Assembly: GCA_016125075.1 (NCBI GenBank)
Contig: WGMO01000001.1
Coordinates: 62,001-126,000, forward strand
Source of the DNA: Terrimonas sp.
Lineage (GTDB): Bacteria > Bacteroidota > Bacteroidia > Chitinophagales > Chitinophagaceae
DNA: 64,000 bases
Direction of reading: 5' to 3'
Part shown: piece by piece, positions 51,783-60,389 of the stretch
Layout of the letters: each line of letters starts with the position of its first letter
Position numbering within the stretch: position 1 is the first letter of the stretch
Made by a program: the position numbers and the translations under genes
Notes under the pieces: generated by a model
The model's input: the letters and a program-made list of their open reading frames with translations, nothing else
Database searches by the model: none
Told to the model about the DNA's origin: nothing

Positions 51783-52229
51783 ATGGAAGTAATATTAATT
51801 CAAGACGTAGACCACCTGGGTGGTAAAAATGAAGTGATCAGGGTGAAAAACGGCTATGCCCGTAATTACCTGATCCCCCAGAAGAAAGCAATTGAAGCTA
51901 ACCCGGGCAATATGAAGCAGCTGAATGAATGGCTGAAAGTGCAGAAAAAGAAAGAAGATGCGATGCTGGCTGAAATCAACAGCGTTGTGGCGAAACTGGC
52001 TGAAGGCCCCCTGAAACTGGGTGCAAAAACAGGTACCAGCGGAAAAATCTTCGGAAGTGTAACCTCACTCCAGATCAGCCGTGCGATCCGCGACCAGAAA
52101 GGGTACGATATTGACCGTAAGCGTATCAGTATCACCGATGAGGTCAAGGAACTGGGCACCTACAAGGCACAGATCGATTTTGGAAATGGGAAAAATGCCG
52201 AAGTAGAATTCGAAGTAGTTGCTGAATAA
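51783..52229 (+). CDS. rplI: 50S ribosomal protein bL9
   Basis: A 148-residue L9: N-terminal domain MEVILIQDVDHLGGKNEVIRV and NGYARNYLIPQKKAI, a long central helix, and C-terminal domain (about 85-148; GKIFGSVTSLQISRAIRD). Strong SD GGAGGA at 51775 just upstream. Ends at a perfect terminator palindrome. Confidence 0.97.
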   Translation: MEVILIQDVDHLGGKNEVIRVKNGYARNYLIPQKKAIEANPGNMKQLNEWLKVQKKKEDAMLAEINSVVAKLAEGPLKLGAKTGTSGKIFGSVTSLQISRAIRDQKGYDIDRKRISITDEVKELGTYKAQIDFGNGKNAEVEFEVVAE

Positions 52230-52254
52230 TTGATTATCAATAAAATAAAATTGT

Positions 52255-52287
52255 AAATCCGTTGAAATTTTCAACGGATTTTTTTAT
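52255..52287 (+). terminator. terminator of the rpsF operon
   Basis: Stem AAATCCGTTGAAA (52255-52267) with TTTCAACGGATTT (52269-52281), T-rich tail. Confidence 0.9.
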
Positions 52288-52472
52288 TTATTGCCCCCAA
52301 ATCCAAAGCAGTAAAGAGTTTTATAATATTATCGTGGAAAAACCGTTATTTTGTATTGTATTGGTGCTCTTTACAGTCTCACAAGTCCCTGAACGTTACT
52401 TTTTCTTCCGGTGAATGTTCAAAGGTTACTGTTACGCTGTTGACACTATTTGTTTTTTAAAACCTTTTTAAA

Positions 52473-52844
52473 ATGAACATTTACGTAGGAAACCTTAGTT
52501 GGGGTCTTAAAGATCAGGACTTGTCCAACTTATTTGCACAATTTGGCGAAGTAGCTTCTGCCAAGATCGTTACCGACAAATTTACCCAGCGCAGCAAGGG
52601 ATTTGGCTTTGTAGAAATGCCAAACGACGAAGAAGCGCAGGCTGCAATCGCTCAACTGAACGGAAGTGAGGTTGAAGGTCGTAACCTTGTGGTCAATGAA
52701 AGCCGTCCTAAAGAAGGTGGCAGCGGTGGCGGTGGATTCAAAAAAAGAAGTTTCGGTGGCGGCAGCGGTGGCGGCGGCTACAGGAAAGGCGGCAACGGCG
52801 GTGGTTATAACCGTGACCGTGGCGGATTCAGAAATGAATATTAA
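52473..52844 (+). CDS. Gly-rich RRM RNA-binding protein
   Basis: A 123-residue protein: one RNA-recognition motif (2-about 78; RNP2 IYVGNL at 3-8, RNP1 KGFGFVEM at 42-49) and a Gly/Arg-rich tail (about 82-120; GGGGFKKRSFGGG and similar). This type is common in Bacteroidota and cyanobacteria and is often cold-induced; it probably remodels or chaperones RNA. The 5' region from the rplI terminator to the ATG (about 185 bp, AT-rich) has room for a long leader, compatible with thermal or autogenous control, but no specific element is identified. Confidence 0.95.
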   Translation: MNIYVGNLSWGLKDQDLSNLFAQFGEVASAKIVTDKFTQRSKGFGFVEMPNDEEAQAAIAQLNGSEVEGRNLVVNESRPKEGGSGGGGFKKRSFGGGSGGGGYRKGGNGGGYNRDRGGFRNEY

Positions 52845-52866
52845 TCTTCTTCAATAGATCCTGCTG

Positions 52867-52897
52867 AAAAAGTCCTGCACTTGCAGGACTTTTTTTA
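52867..52897 (+). terminator. terminator of the RRM gene
   Basis: Stem AAAAAGTCCTGCA (52867-52879) with TGCAGGACTTTTT (52882-52894), 2-nt loop region, T run. Confidence 0.9.
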
Positions 52898-52907
52898 TTT
52901 TCATCAC

Positions 52908-53795
52908 ATGAATAATAAACCTACACTATCGCCTGTAATTGCCGGCTGCATGAAATGGGGACAATGGGGTGCGCAATTCACAACCGGCCAATACCTGGAA
53001 ATCATTGAACATTGCGTCGGCTATGGCATCACCAGTTTTGATCATGCAGACATCTATGGCAATTATACTGTTGAAGAGGAATTCGGGAAAGCCATCAGGC
53101 ATAAATCCTCCTTACGCCAGCAGATGCAATTGATCAGTAAGTGTGGTATAAAAATGGTGACAGCCAACCGTCCGGACCACCACATAAAATCCTATGATAC
53201 CTCAAAAGAACATATCCTGTTATCAGTTCATAATTCCCTTAAAAACCTTAATACCGAATATCTCGATATACTCCTGATCCACCGACCCGATGCCCTGATG
53301 AACCCGGAAGAAATTGCAGCTGCATTCTCGCAACTGCAACAACAGGGAAAAGTGCTGCATTTTGGGGTATCCAATTTCCTGCCCCACCAACTGCAAATGC
53401 TGCATCGTTTTTTCCCGGTCGAGATTAACCAGATAGAAATATCATTAACCTACCTCGACCCTTTTCACAATGGGCAGCTGGACCAATGCATCGAGATGAA
53501 TATCATACCGATGGCCTGGTCACCGATGGGTGGGGGTAACCTTACCAGCGATCCCGAAGACGAAAGGAACTTTAGAATACAGGCCGTTTGCGAAATACTT
53601 GCCAAAAAATATGATGCAGAACCCCAGCAAATTCAAATTGCATTTCTGACCTCACACCCCTCCCATATCCTGCCTGTTATGGGTACTTCCAAACACAAAC
53701 GCCTGGAACTGGCATTAAAAGCTTCTGATATTCCGCTTGAAAGGGAAGAATGGTATATGCTTTGGCGGGCAGCCATGGGGCATGAAGTTCCCTGA
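52908..53795 (+). CDS. aldo/keto reductase (YdhF-like)
   Basis: A 295-residue NADPH-dependent carbonyl reductase, (beta/alpha)8 barrel. The start at 52908 gives MNNKPTLSPVIAGCMKWGQWG; in-frame upstream codons would lie in the RRM terminator. Catalytic residues: Asp and Tyr in SFDHADIYGNY, Lys in LISKCGIK, His in ILLIHRPDA. VSNFLPHQLQML and WSPMGGGNL are typical of the YdhF branch. Substrate unknown. Its stop is directly adjacent to the convergent lipid kinase stop. Confidence 0.94.
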   Translation: MNNKPTLSPVIAGCMKWGQWGAQFTTGQYLEIIEHCVGYGITSFDHADIYGNYTVEEEFGKAIRHKSSLRQQMQLISKCGIKMVTANRPDHHIKSYDTSKEHILLSVHNSLKNLNTEYLDILLIHRPDALMNPEEIAAAFSQLQQQGKVLHFGVSNFLPHQLQMLHRFFPVEINQIEISLTYLDPFHNGQLDQCIEMNIIPMAWSPMGGGNLTSDPEDERNFRIQAVCEILAKKYDAEPQQIQIAFLTSHPSHILPVMGTSKHKRLELALKASDIPLEREEWYMLWRAAMGHEVP

Positions 53796-54674
53796 TCAGT
53801 ATCGAAATAACAACTTTGCCCGAATCACTGATATTTCTAATTTCCCGGCAATATGATATTCCCCATCCAAATGGAATTGAATGTCCTGCTTACTCACTAT
53901 GGAAACCCGGGTAGTCCTGAACCAGTTGATAATGGGCAAATGAAGATGCCGGCCCTTTTCAATAACGGGTAAATAAAATAATCGCCTCAAAGGCGACAGA
54001 TCTTTAACAATGATTGCATCCAGTAAACCGTCGTCAGGAACAGCTTCCGGGGCTATATGAAACCCTCCTCCCGCCCTACGGCCATTGGTCAAACTGATCA
54101 TGAGCTGTTTACCGGAAATGGTCAGACCATTACTGGAAATCTCATACCACCGGGACCTGTATGAAAATATCTTTTTAAGGATCATCAGGAAAAAAGACGT
54201 TTTACCCGGCAGTTTCTTTTTTCCCTTTAAAGAAGAAGCAACTGCTCCTTCAAAACCGACTCCGAGTCCGTTCAGAAAATAATACTCATTGCATTGCCCG
54301 AGATCGATCGGTCTGGCCGCAGTAGACAAAACCAGTTCAATTTGTTCCATCAAACCGATCTTGCCATATAACAACCAATGAAAATCATTTCCGGTACCCC
54401 CCTTAAAAATCACCAGTGGTAATTGTATGGAAGGATATTGGTTTACAAAATAATTGAGGGTACCATCCCCTCCAACAATCCATATTTCCGAATATTTTTC
54501 AAAATCTGACGGCCATTGTACCGTAAACAGATCGTACTGTATTTTCCTGAAGACCAATTCTTCTGATAGCCTGTCAGCAATACCCACTGCCCTTCCCACT
54601 CCGGCAAGAGGATTACATACAATGGCTACATTTCTGCTGGATGATGGCAAGTATTGAAGTTTTGGGTGTTTCAC
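53796..54674 (-). CDS. diacylglycerol/lipid kinase family protein
   Basis: A DAGK-catalytic-domain lipid kinase (YegS/BmrU-like), about 292 residues. Seen: VAIVCNPLAGVGRA, IWIVGGDGTLNYFVN (ATP site), LVIFKGGTGNDFHWLL, and LNGLGVGFEGAVA. It phosphorylates diacylglycerol or a related lipid at the membrane. The start is uncertain: GTG at 54674 was chosen; a TTG at 54719 would put the start inside or before a 17-bp hairpin, and a TTG at 54650 is also possible. It lies 49 bp downstream of the macroglobulin gene. Confidence 0.88.
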   Translation of the reverse strand: MKHPKLQYLPSSSRNVAIVCNPLAGVGRAVGIADRLSEELVFRKIQYDLFTVQWPSDFEKYSEIWIVGGDGTLNYFVNQYPSIQLPLVIFKGGTGNDFHWLLYGKIGLMEQIELVLSTAARPIDLGQCNEYYFLNGLGVGFEGAVASSLKGKKKLPGKTSFFLMILKKIFSYRSRWYEISSNGLTISGKQLMISLTNGRRAGGGFHIAPEAVPDDGLLDAIIVKDLSPLRRLFYLPVIEKGRHLHLPIINWFRTTRVSIVSKQDIQFHLDGEYHIAGKLEISVIRAKLLFRY

Positions 54675-54714
54675 TACGGACTGCCCGGGATCATTTACCC
54701 GGGCAGTTCGTAGT
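54673..54714 (-). other. intercistronic hairpin, 17-bp stem
   Basis: ACTACGGACTGCCCGGG (54673-54689) pairs with CCCGGGCAGTTCGTAGT (54698-54714), 16 of 17 positions, 8-nt loop. No T run on either strand, so not a standard terminator. Its 3' arm on the minus strand overlaps the candidate GTG start of the lipid kinase. Confidence 0.75.
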
Positions 54715-54722
54715 ATCAAACA

Positions 54723-57700
54723 TCAGTTTACAACCTTTATTAGACCAGCCCCGTTATAGGAGTGGTATTCGCCATTGTACATGGCATCGGCGCTCACAGG
54801 TCCCATTTTGTAACTTCCGGGTGAAACGGCTCTTACAGCATAATAATAGGTCTGACGGTTATTGTACAAATCGACAAAGAAATGTATCCTGTCATCCCGA
54901 ACATCAAGTGAGGTGGGTGAATACCCGTCTTTTATCCATTCCATCCCCGGTACTTCCTTAGTCCTGGGGTTTTCTATTTCAAAACCGGCTGGCAGCAGAT
55001 CTGTGATTACCACATTGTCTATGCGCCCTGAATAAGATTTCTCAAGTGATATTCCGATAACGACGAGGTCATTCTGTTTAAAGGTATTGCCAAAGATCTC
55101 CTTGCCATACCGGTCATAAAATTTCTTCCGTACTTTAAGATAATTATCTTCTTCCTTATAACTACCACTGCTGCTGATACCCTCAGCTTCCCAGAAATAA
55201 TAAAGACGGCCGGAACCTTTTGCTACCACCTCAATATTATTCCCTTTGAGCGATTTCAAGTCCCCTTTCCACTGCCCTCCATTTAACCTGGCGATGGTTT
55301 TGCCACCTGTTCTAATCTCTGCGGTGATATCGGTGTTCTTTGCTGTTCTTGCAATTTTTCCTAAAGCCAGGAAGGCAAAGGCTCTTTCCTGCGTGCTTAA
55401 CCATTGCCTTGAATTGAGTTTGTCACTTACATGTTTTGCCATGAGGGGGATCTGTTTATTGCCCGGATCAACTTCCAGCAGGGCGTTGAGTGCTATTGCC
55501 TCATCCCGTATATCAGAGTAAAAACTGCCCCCGGTTTGTGGCAGGGATTCCTCCCCGGTGAAAGCGGCCGGCAATAAACTATTAAATGACTTTTTATCAC
55601 CGGCAATTGCATAAGCTGCCGATAATAAATATTTACCGTCAAGCGCCAGTAACTGCGGATTGGACTTATAATAATTCATCGAAGGGATATTGCTCCTACC
55701 GGCCAGGGAAAGCACATACAGGCTATAAGGGACCTCCTTCGGCGCTATCCGTTTATTCTGGTCACGGTTATAATAATAACTGATGGTTTCCCTGTTCTTC
55801 AGTTTTGAAGACAGGTAGCCCAGCATGGTTTCGAGTAAACTGTTATCAATGATAAACCCAGCTTTTCTTGCTTCCAGCAGGAAATGTGCAGCATAGACGG
55901 TTGCCCACCAATGTTCCTGTCCTCCCCCATCCCAAAGGGTTACCGCCCCGTTATAAAGCTGGCGCATTTTGATTTTCCTGATCGCTTCCAGGATATTCTG
56001 GTTTGCATTCTGTTTACCGGCATCTTTGGCCCCCATTAAATCTGCCAGATCCCCGAAATATAATTGAGGAAAGGCTGCAGAAACGGTTTGCTCTGTACAG
56101 CCATAGGGATACTGTACAAGATAACTCAGCTGTTTCCCTAATGCTAGCGCAGGAGAACGACTGATCACCAGTTTATAATCAATGCTGGAAGGAATAAAAT
56201 CACTTAGGCCGATGGTTATTTTTTCGTCAGCTCCCCCTGCTACCGAACCGCTTCCGGTCACTTTTTGTAAGGTTGAGGCCGGCCGAACGGATATTTCCGT
56301 TTCATCATAAAATTTTTCACCCAGACCATTGACTACTACTTTTACCCTACCTACGGCAATGGCTGGATCGGCTACCAATTTAAACAGGGCAATGGACTCG
56401 CTTTTTCCTTCTACGGAAACGGACTGGCTGTTCCTACCCACAATTTTGAGCGGGCCCTCCAGTTTCAGGTCTGCACTTAAATTGGCAGCCCTGTTCGTGG
56501 TATTACTGAGGGTTATGGGAACAGACACCGTATCACCCGGACTCAAAAACCGGGGAAGTGCCGTGCTGATCACAATTGGATCCGCCACAGTTATTGTATT
56601 CTCGCTGCTGCCAAATCGCTGGCTATTATAGGCAACAGCCATCAGCCTGATTTCACCGCTGAATTGTGGTATATCGACTTTAAATGCAGCTTCCCCGTTT
56701 CCATCAGCTTTGGCAATCCCGCTCCAGAAGGAAACGATCTTGATCCTTTTTGCTGGCATGGGGTTTACCCTTTTATCCATTTCAAGATCACCATCTCCAC
56801 CCGTACTGCTTAGTTTCCCTCTGATCTCCGGAAACAGGAGGGGATATAAATCATAAGCTGCAACCTGAAGCGCCTTCTTACTGTAAAAATGCTCATAGGG
56901 ATTTGGGGTCTTAAAATTGCTCACCTGCAACACCCCGTTGTCAACAGCTGCCAGCGTAATATAGCTACCGGGTTCAGCCTTTACCTTTACCTGCTGGGAG
57001 GTTCTGGAACGAACTGTTTTAGCAGATATGATCTCAACCGGGATCTTCCTTGACTTTTCTTCCACTTTTATATTTTGAAATCCATGAGCAACAGTCAGCG
57101 GCATATCCGACACTTCATGGGGTTTGATCAGGGTTGCGGTAATATATACATTGGGTAAATAATCCTCTGTCAATTTCAGGTCGATGGAAGCCGTCCTTTT
57201 TTCCACGTCCACATATTGATAAGTGATAAGTTTATCCGATTCAACCGTTACGAGCAGTCGACCATCAAAGGGCGCCTTAAAGAGAACCTTTGCAGTTTCG
57301 CCACTGTAAAATGAATTTTTGTCTGTTTCGATATCAATGTTCCCTTCATTATTCACTTCAAAGGAACTGTTATCGGAACCCCAACCCCAGTTTCCATAAC
57401 TGTAAAAACTTTCGCTCACATAGGTGTTGGCGCCCGGAACAAAGACCCTTACTTCATAATCGCCCGGTGTACGGGGAATATAAGTATAGGAAGCACTGCT
57501 ATTGACATTGACCAGGTTTTCCACCATCAATTTGTCCTCCTTCACAGACTCATACCGGAAGTAGTTACCGCTTTTTACCAAATTGGTATGGTACTCGTGT
57601 TTAATCACCTGTACCTTTGCCTTTGCTACAACCCCATTTCCGGATTTATCTACTGCAGCCAGTAAAAATTTTGCCGGCTGGTTCAAGGGCTGGTAATAAT

Positions 57701-60134
57701 ATCCCTGGCCCCGGATACCAAAGAAAACATCCTGTGTATATAGATCCAGTGATATATTCCTGCTCACCGGTCTGCCGGTTTCATCGAATACAGTTGTATA
57801 AAAACTGGCTTCCAGCACACCCATGTTTTGCAGGGTGGCCGGCAATGTATATGCCTGTGTGGCATTTCCTTTATCATCCGTTTTCCCCTCTTTCACCGTT
57901 TTATCAAAAACAGAGGTCAAATTGCTAAGGCTGAAGTCATAAGCATTGAATTTATCCGGTGAAAAATATTTCCTTCTGACCTGGATCTCCATTTCATAAT
58001 TTCTGTTTGCTGAAGGCGGCCCAAAGAAATTGGTTGCTGTAACGCTTAGTTGGGCAGTTTCACCAATTTTCAAGGATTCTTTATCCAGTTTGGCATTCAC
58101 TTTAATACGGTCCGGAACAAATTCTTCAACATTGAAAGTTTCGGTGGCCAGTAATATTTCATTCGAAGTATAGACTTCAAGGTTATAGGTTCCGGTGAGC
58201 GCAGAAACGGAAAACTCAAGACTGCCCTCAGCAGATCCCTGCTCATTTAGGCTTTTCCTGAACGATTTCAACTCTTTACCATTTGGCATCAGCATCTTTA
58301 ACAGGAGTGGGATCTCCCCCGGGTTTTTCCAGTGCTGGTCCCGGACAATCACAGAAAAATTGATTTTTTCTCCGGGTCGGTATATATCCCTTTCTGCATA
58401 AATAAAGGCATCCAGCCCCGTGGGATTATTCCTTTTGCCTCCCACATCAAAACGGGAAGTATTGACCCCGGTCGCATTAAATGGGAGATAATTAAAATCA
58501 TCAGAAGATTTGGCAATAATCAAAGCCGGCCTGAAACCATTAAAATCCTTCTTCACATATACGATTTCTGCAACGCCTTCATTATTGGTGGCAGCAGTTC
58601 CCAACAACTGGTTATTATTTCCATAAACCAGAATATTGATACCGCTCAGGGGATTGGCGGTTTTTATTGAATTGGCGAATACATATATTTTATCTATCCC
58701 TTCTTTTGCAATAAGACCAATATCAGACATAGAAACAAAACGGCTATCCCTTACCCAGTATTCTGTCGTAGACCTGATCATGATATGATATACACCGTTG
58801 AAATCGGGTAGCCGGTCTTCAAATTGTGAAAGGTTGAGTAAACGTCCGCCACTATTATTACTTTTTGGCAGCAGTCGGGTATCGATTTCTTTTTCATAAA
58901 TCACATCACCCAATTGTGCATCATTGTAGCTGCTGTATTCATAATCATAATAATCACCATCGCTATTTCTGTTACCGGAGGTCCTGGGCGAATAGCCATA
59001 CCGGTCGGCCATTAATAGGTTATTCTCATATACTTTTGAGATGATCAGTTTTACGGTAGGAACATTGGTGATCCTCACTTCAATATTCCTGGCCCCCTGT
59101 CCTGAAAGGTAAACCGCCTTATTATTGGTAAAAGTGATATCAGGGTCCAGTTCGCCAAATGCCACCTGCTGGGAAATATCCTCTTTCAGTGAGCCGCCCA
59201 ATTTACCCCTGAGCCCCTTGAGGAAGTCGAGATTATAACTCTTCTCCATATTAAAGTCTTCACTCCGGATAACCATCCCGGTTTCAGTGGTCTCCACATT
59301 GAATTTTATCTCCGGGCTGATCCTGATAAAACGCTTAATATCGTCACTGACCAGTTGCTGACTGGTACTGATCCTGACTGTCCCTTCCGTGCCGTCGTGT
59401 TGAGACTCCACGTTCTGTATCACCAGAATATACGGTGAGGGAACACTCATATGCAGTTCCATCTTTTCCCGGGTCGGGTTATTACCCCCAACCGGTTTCA
59501 GCCCTTTTTCAATAACCGCAACGGTTTCATAGCTTTTATCTTCCAGTTGCAGCCCGGGTATGCGTATGGACAACTTTTCTGCAGCAGATTGCGTGATACA
59601 TGAAAATTCCTTCTTTTCGCCTTCAATTGAAACGGAAAGCTTGTCTTTCAGATCATCCGGCTGAACAGGATAGTTGAAATACAGGTCGACCTGGGGGATT
59701 GCAGACCGGCTGTTTTCATCCTGGAGGGCCCAAACTACCTGCATATTATCTAATGAAAGGTCGGCCGTATGGAAACTCAGGTCATCCGCTTTTTCAACTC
59801 TGCCGTAACGGCTGTAGCGCAATACCTCGCTGCTGATCTTAACCTTGTAAGTCGTGGCCGGCGATAAGGGGGCTGCCGGCGAAAAAACCAACTGGTCAGG
59901 GCTTTCCCAGCGAAACCTGCCTGGTATTTTTGGCTCAAAAGAAACATACTCGGTAGAATCCCAAATATTCAGCATTGAATCTTTTACCAGTGACTTATTG
60001 AACCGGAAAGTGAAATTCAACAGATTCGGAACTTCTCCCTTTGCATTTGTAAAATCGAGTTGAACAGTATCCCGGTTACAGGAAGAGACGGCTAATCCTG
60101 CAACAATCAGGAGAAGGATGAATGGGCTGCGCAT
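54723..60134 (-). CDS. alpha-2-macroglobulin-like lipoprotein (MG2/thioester family)
   Basis: A 1803-residue periplasmic lipoprotein (lipobox Cys19 in AVSSC). Order: N-terminal MG domains, an MG2 segment (about 590-690; YRPGEKINFSVIVRDQHW), the bait and central A2M region (about 1140-1230; GIAKADGNGEAAFKVDIPQFSGEIRLMAVAY), and the thioester domain with the intact CTEQ motif (Cys1346 in YPYGCTEQTVSAAF), then toroid helices with AHFLLEARKAG and a C-terminal receptor-like domain. Bacterial A2Ms trap proteases that breach the outer membrane. It is divergent from pbpC, the usual partner. Confidence 0.95.
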   Translation of the reverse strand: MRSPFILLLIVAGLAVSSCNRDTVQLDFTNAKGEVPNLLNFTFRFNKSLVKDSMLNIWDSTEYVSFEPKIPGRFRWESPDQLVFSPAAPLSPATTYKVKISSEVLRYSRYGRVEKADDLSFHTADLSLDNMQVVWALQDENSRSAIPQVDLYFNYPVQPDDLKDKLSVSIEGEKKEFSCITQSAAEKLSIRIPGLQLEDKSYETVAVIEKGLKPVGGNNPTREKMELHMSVPSPYILVIQNVESQHDGTEGTVRISTSQQLVSDDIKRFIRISPEIKFNVETTETGMVIRSEDFNMEKSYNLDFLKGLRGKLGGSLKEDISQQVAFGELDPDITFTNNKAVYLSGQGARNIEVRITNVPTVKLIISKVYENNLLMADRYGYSPRTSGNRNSDGDYYDYEYSSYNDAQLGDVIYEKEIDTRLLPKSNNSGGRLLNLSQFEDRLPDFNGVYHIMIRSTTEYWVRDSRFVSMSDIGLIAKEGIDKIYVFANSIKTANPLSGINILVYGNNNQLLGTAATNNEGVAEIVYVKKDFNGFRPALIIAKSSDDFNYLPFNATGVNTSRFDVGGKRNNPTGLDAFIYAERDIYRPGEKINFSVIVRDQHWKNPGEIPLLLKMLMPNGKELKSFRKSLNEQGSAEGSLEFSVSALTGTYNLEVYTSNEILLATETFNVEEFVPDRIKVNAKLDKESLKIGETAQLSVTATNFFGPPSANRNYEMEIQVRRKYFSPDKFNAYDFSLSNLTSVFDKTVKEGKTDDKGNATQAYTLPATLQNMGVLEASFYTTVFDETGRPVSRNISLDLYTQDVFFGIRGQGYYYQPLNQPAKFLLAAVDKSGNGVVAKAKVQVIKHEYHTNLVKSGNYFRYESVKEDKLMVENLVNVNSSASYTYIPRTPGDYEVRVFVPGANTYVSESFYSYGNWGWGSDNSSFEVNNEGNIDIETDKNSFYSGETAKVLFKAPFDGRLLVTVESDKLITYQYVDVEKRTASIDLKLTEDYLPNVYITATLIKPHEVSDMPLTVAHGFQNIKVEEKSRKIPVEIISAKTVRSRTSQQVKVKAEPGSYITLAAVDNGVLQVSNFKTPNPYEHFYSKKALQVAAYDLYPLLFPEIRGKLSSTGGDGDLEMDKRVNPMPAKRIKIVSFWSGIAKADGNGEAAFKVDIPQFSGEIRLMAVAYNSQRFGSSENTITVADPIVISTALPRFLSPGDTVSVPITLSNTTNRAANLSADLKLEGPLKIVGRNSQSVSVEGKSESIALFKLVADPAIAVGRVKVVVNGLGEKFYDETEISVRPASTLQKVTGSGSVAGGADEKITIGLSDFIPSSIDYKLVISRSPALALGKQLSYLVQYPYGCTEQTVSAAFPQLYFGDLADLMGAKDAGKQNANQNILEAIRKIKMRQLYNGAVTLWDGGGQEHWWATVYAAHFLLEARKAGFIIDNSLLETMLGYLSSKLKNRETISYYYNRDQNKRIAPKEVPYSLYVLSLAGRSNIPSMNYYKSNPQLLALDGKYLLSAAYAIAGDKKSFNSLLPAAFTGEESLPQTGGSFYSDIRDEAIALNALLEVDPGNKQIPLMAKHVSDKLNSRQWLSTQERAFAFLALGKIARTAKNTDITAEIRTGGKTIARLNGGQWKGDLKSLKGNNIEVVAKGSGRLYYFWEAEGISSSGSYKEEDNYLKVRKKFYDRYGKEIFGNTFKQNDLVVIGISLEKSYSGRIDNVVITDLLPAGFEIENPRTKEVPGMEWIKDGYSPTSLDVRDDRIHFFVDLYNNRQTYYYAVRAVSPGSYKMGPVSADAMYNGEYHSYNGAGLIKVVN

Positions 60135-60389
60135 AATAGTTGGTTAATGGAGTTGGGAATAAGGGATAAGTTAAATAAAAAAAGTAAAGCACAAAAGTGG
60201 AATATTGTTTCTTTAAGCAAACTTTGAATAAATAGTACCCTTTAGAATTAAGGAGGCTGCCAAACGAAAACCATAAAAAGGAGTAATTTGTAAAGAAAGT
60301 TACACCAGGAGTTTAGCCAAAGGATCATTGATTATAATAAATATTTGTTAAGTGCAAATCGGTTTTCCAAAAAAATCCGGTACTTGTAG
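60135..60389. other. divergent intergenic region between the A2M gene and pbpC
   Basis: 255 bp of AT-rich sequence holding the two divergent promoters; no gene is seen. No exact TAnnTTTG element could be placed for either gene. Confidence 0.5.
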
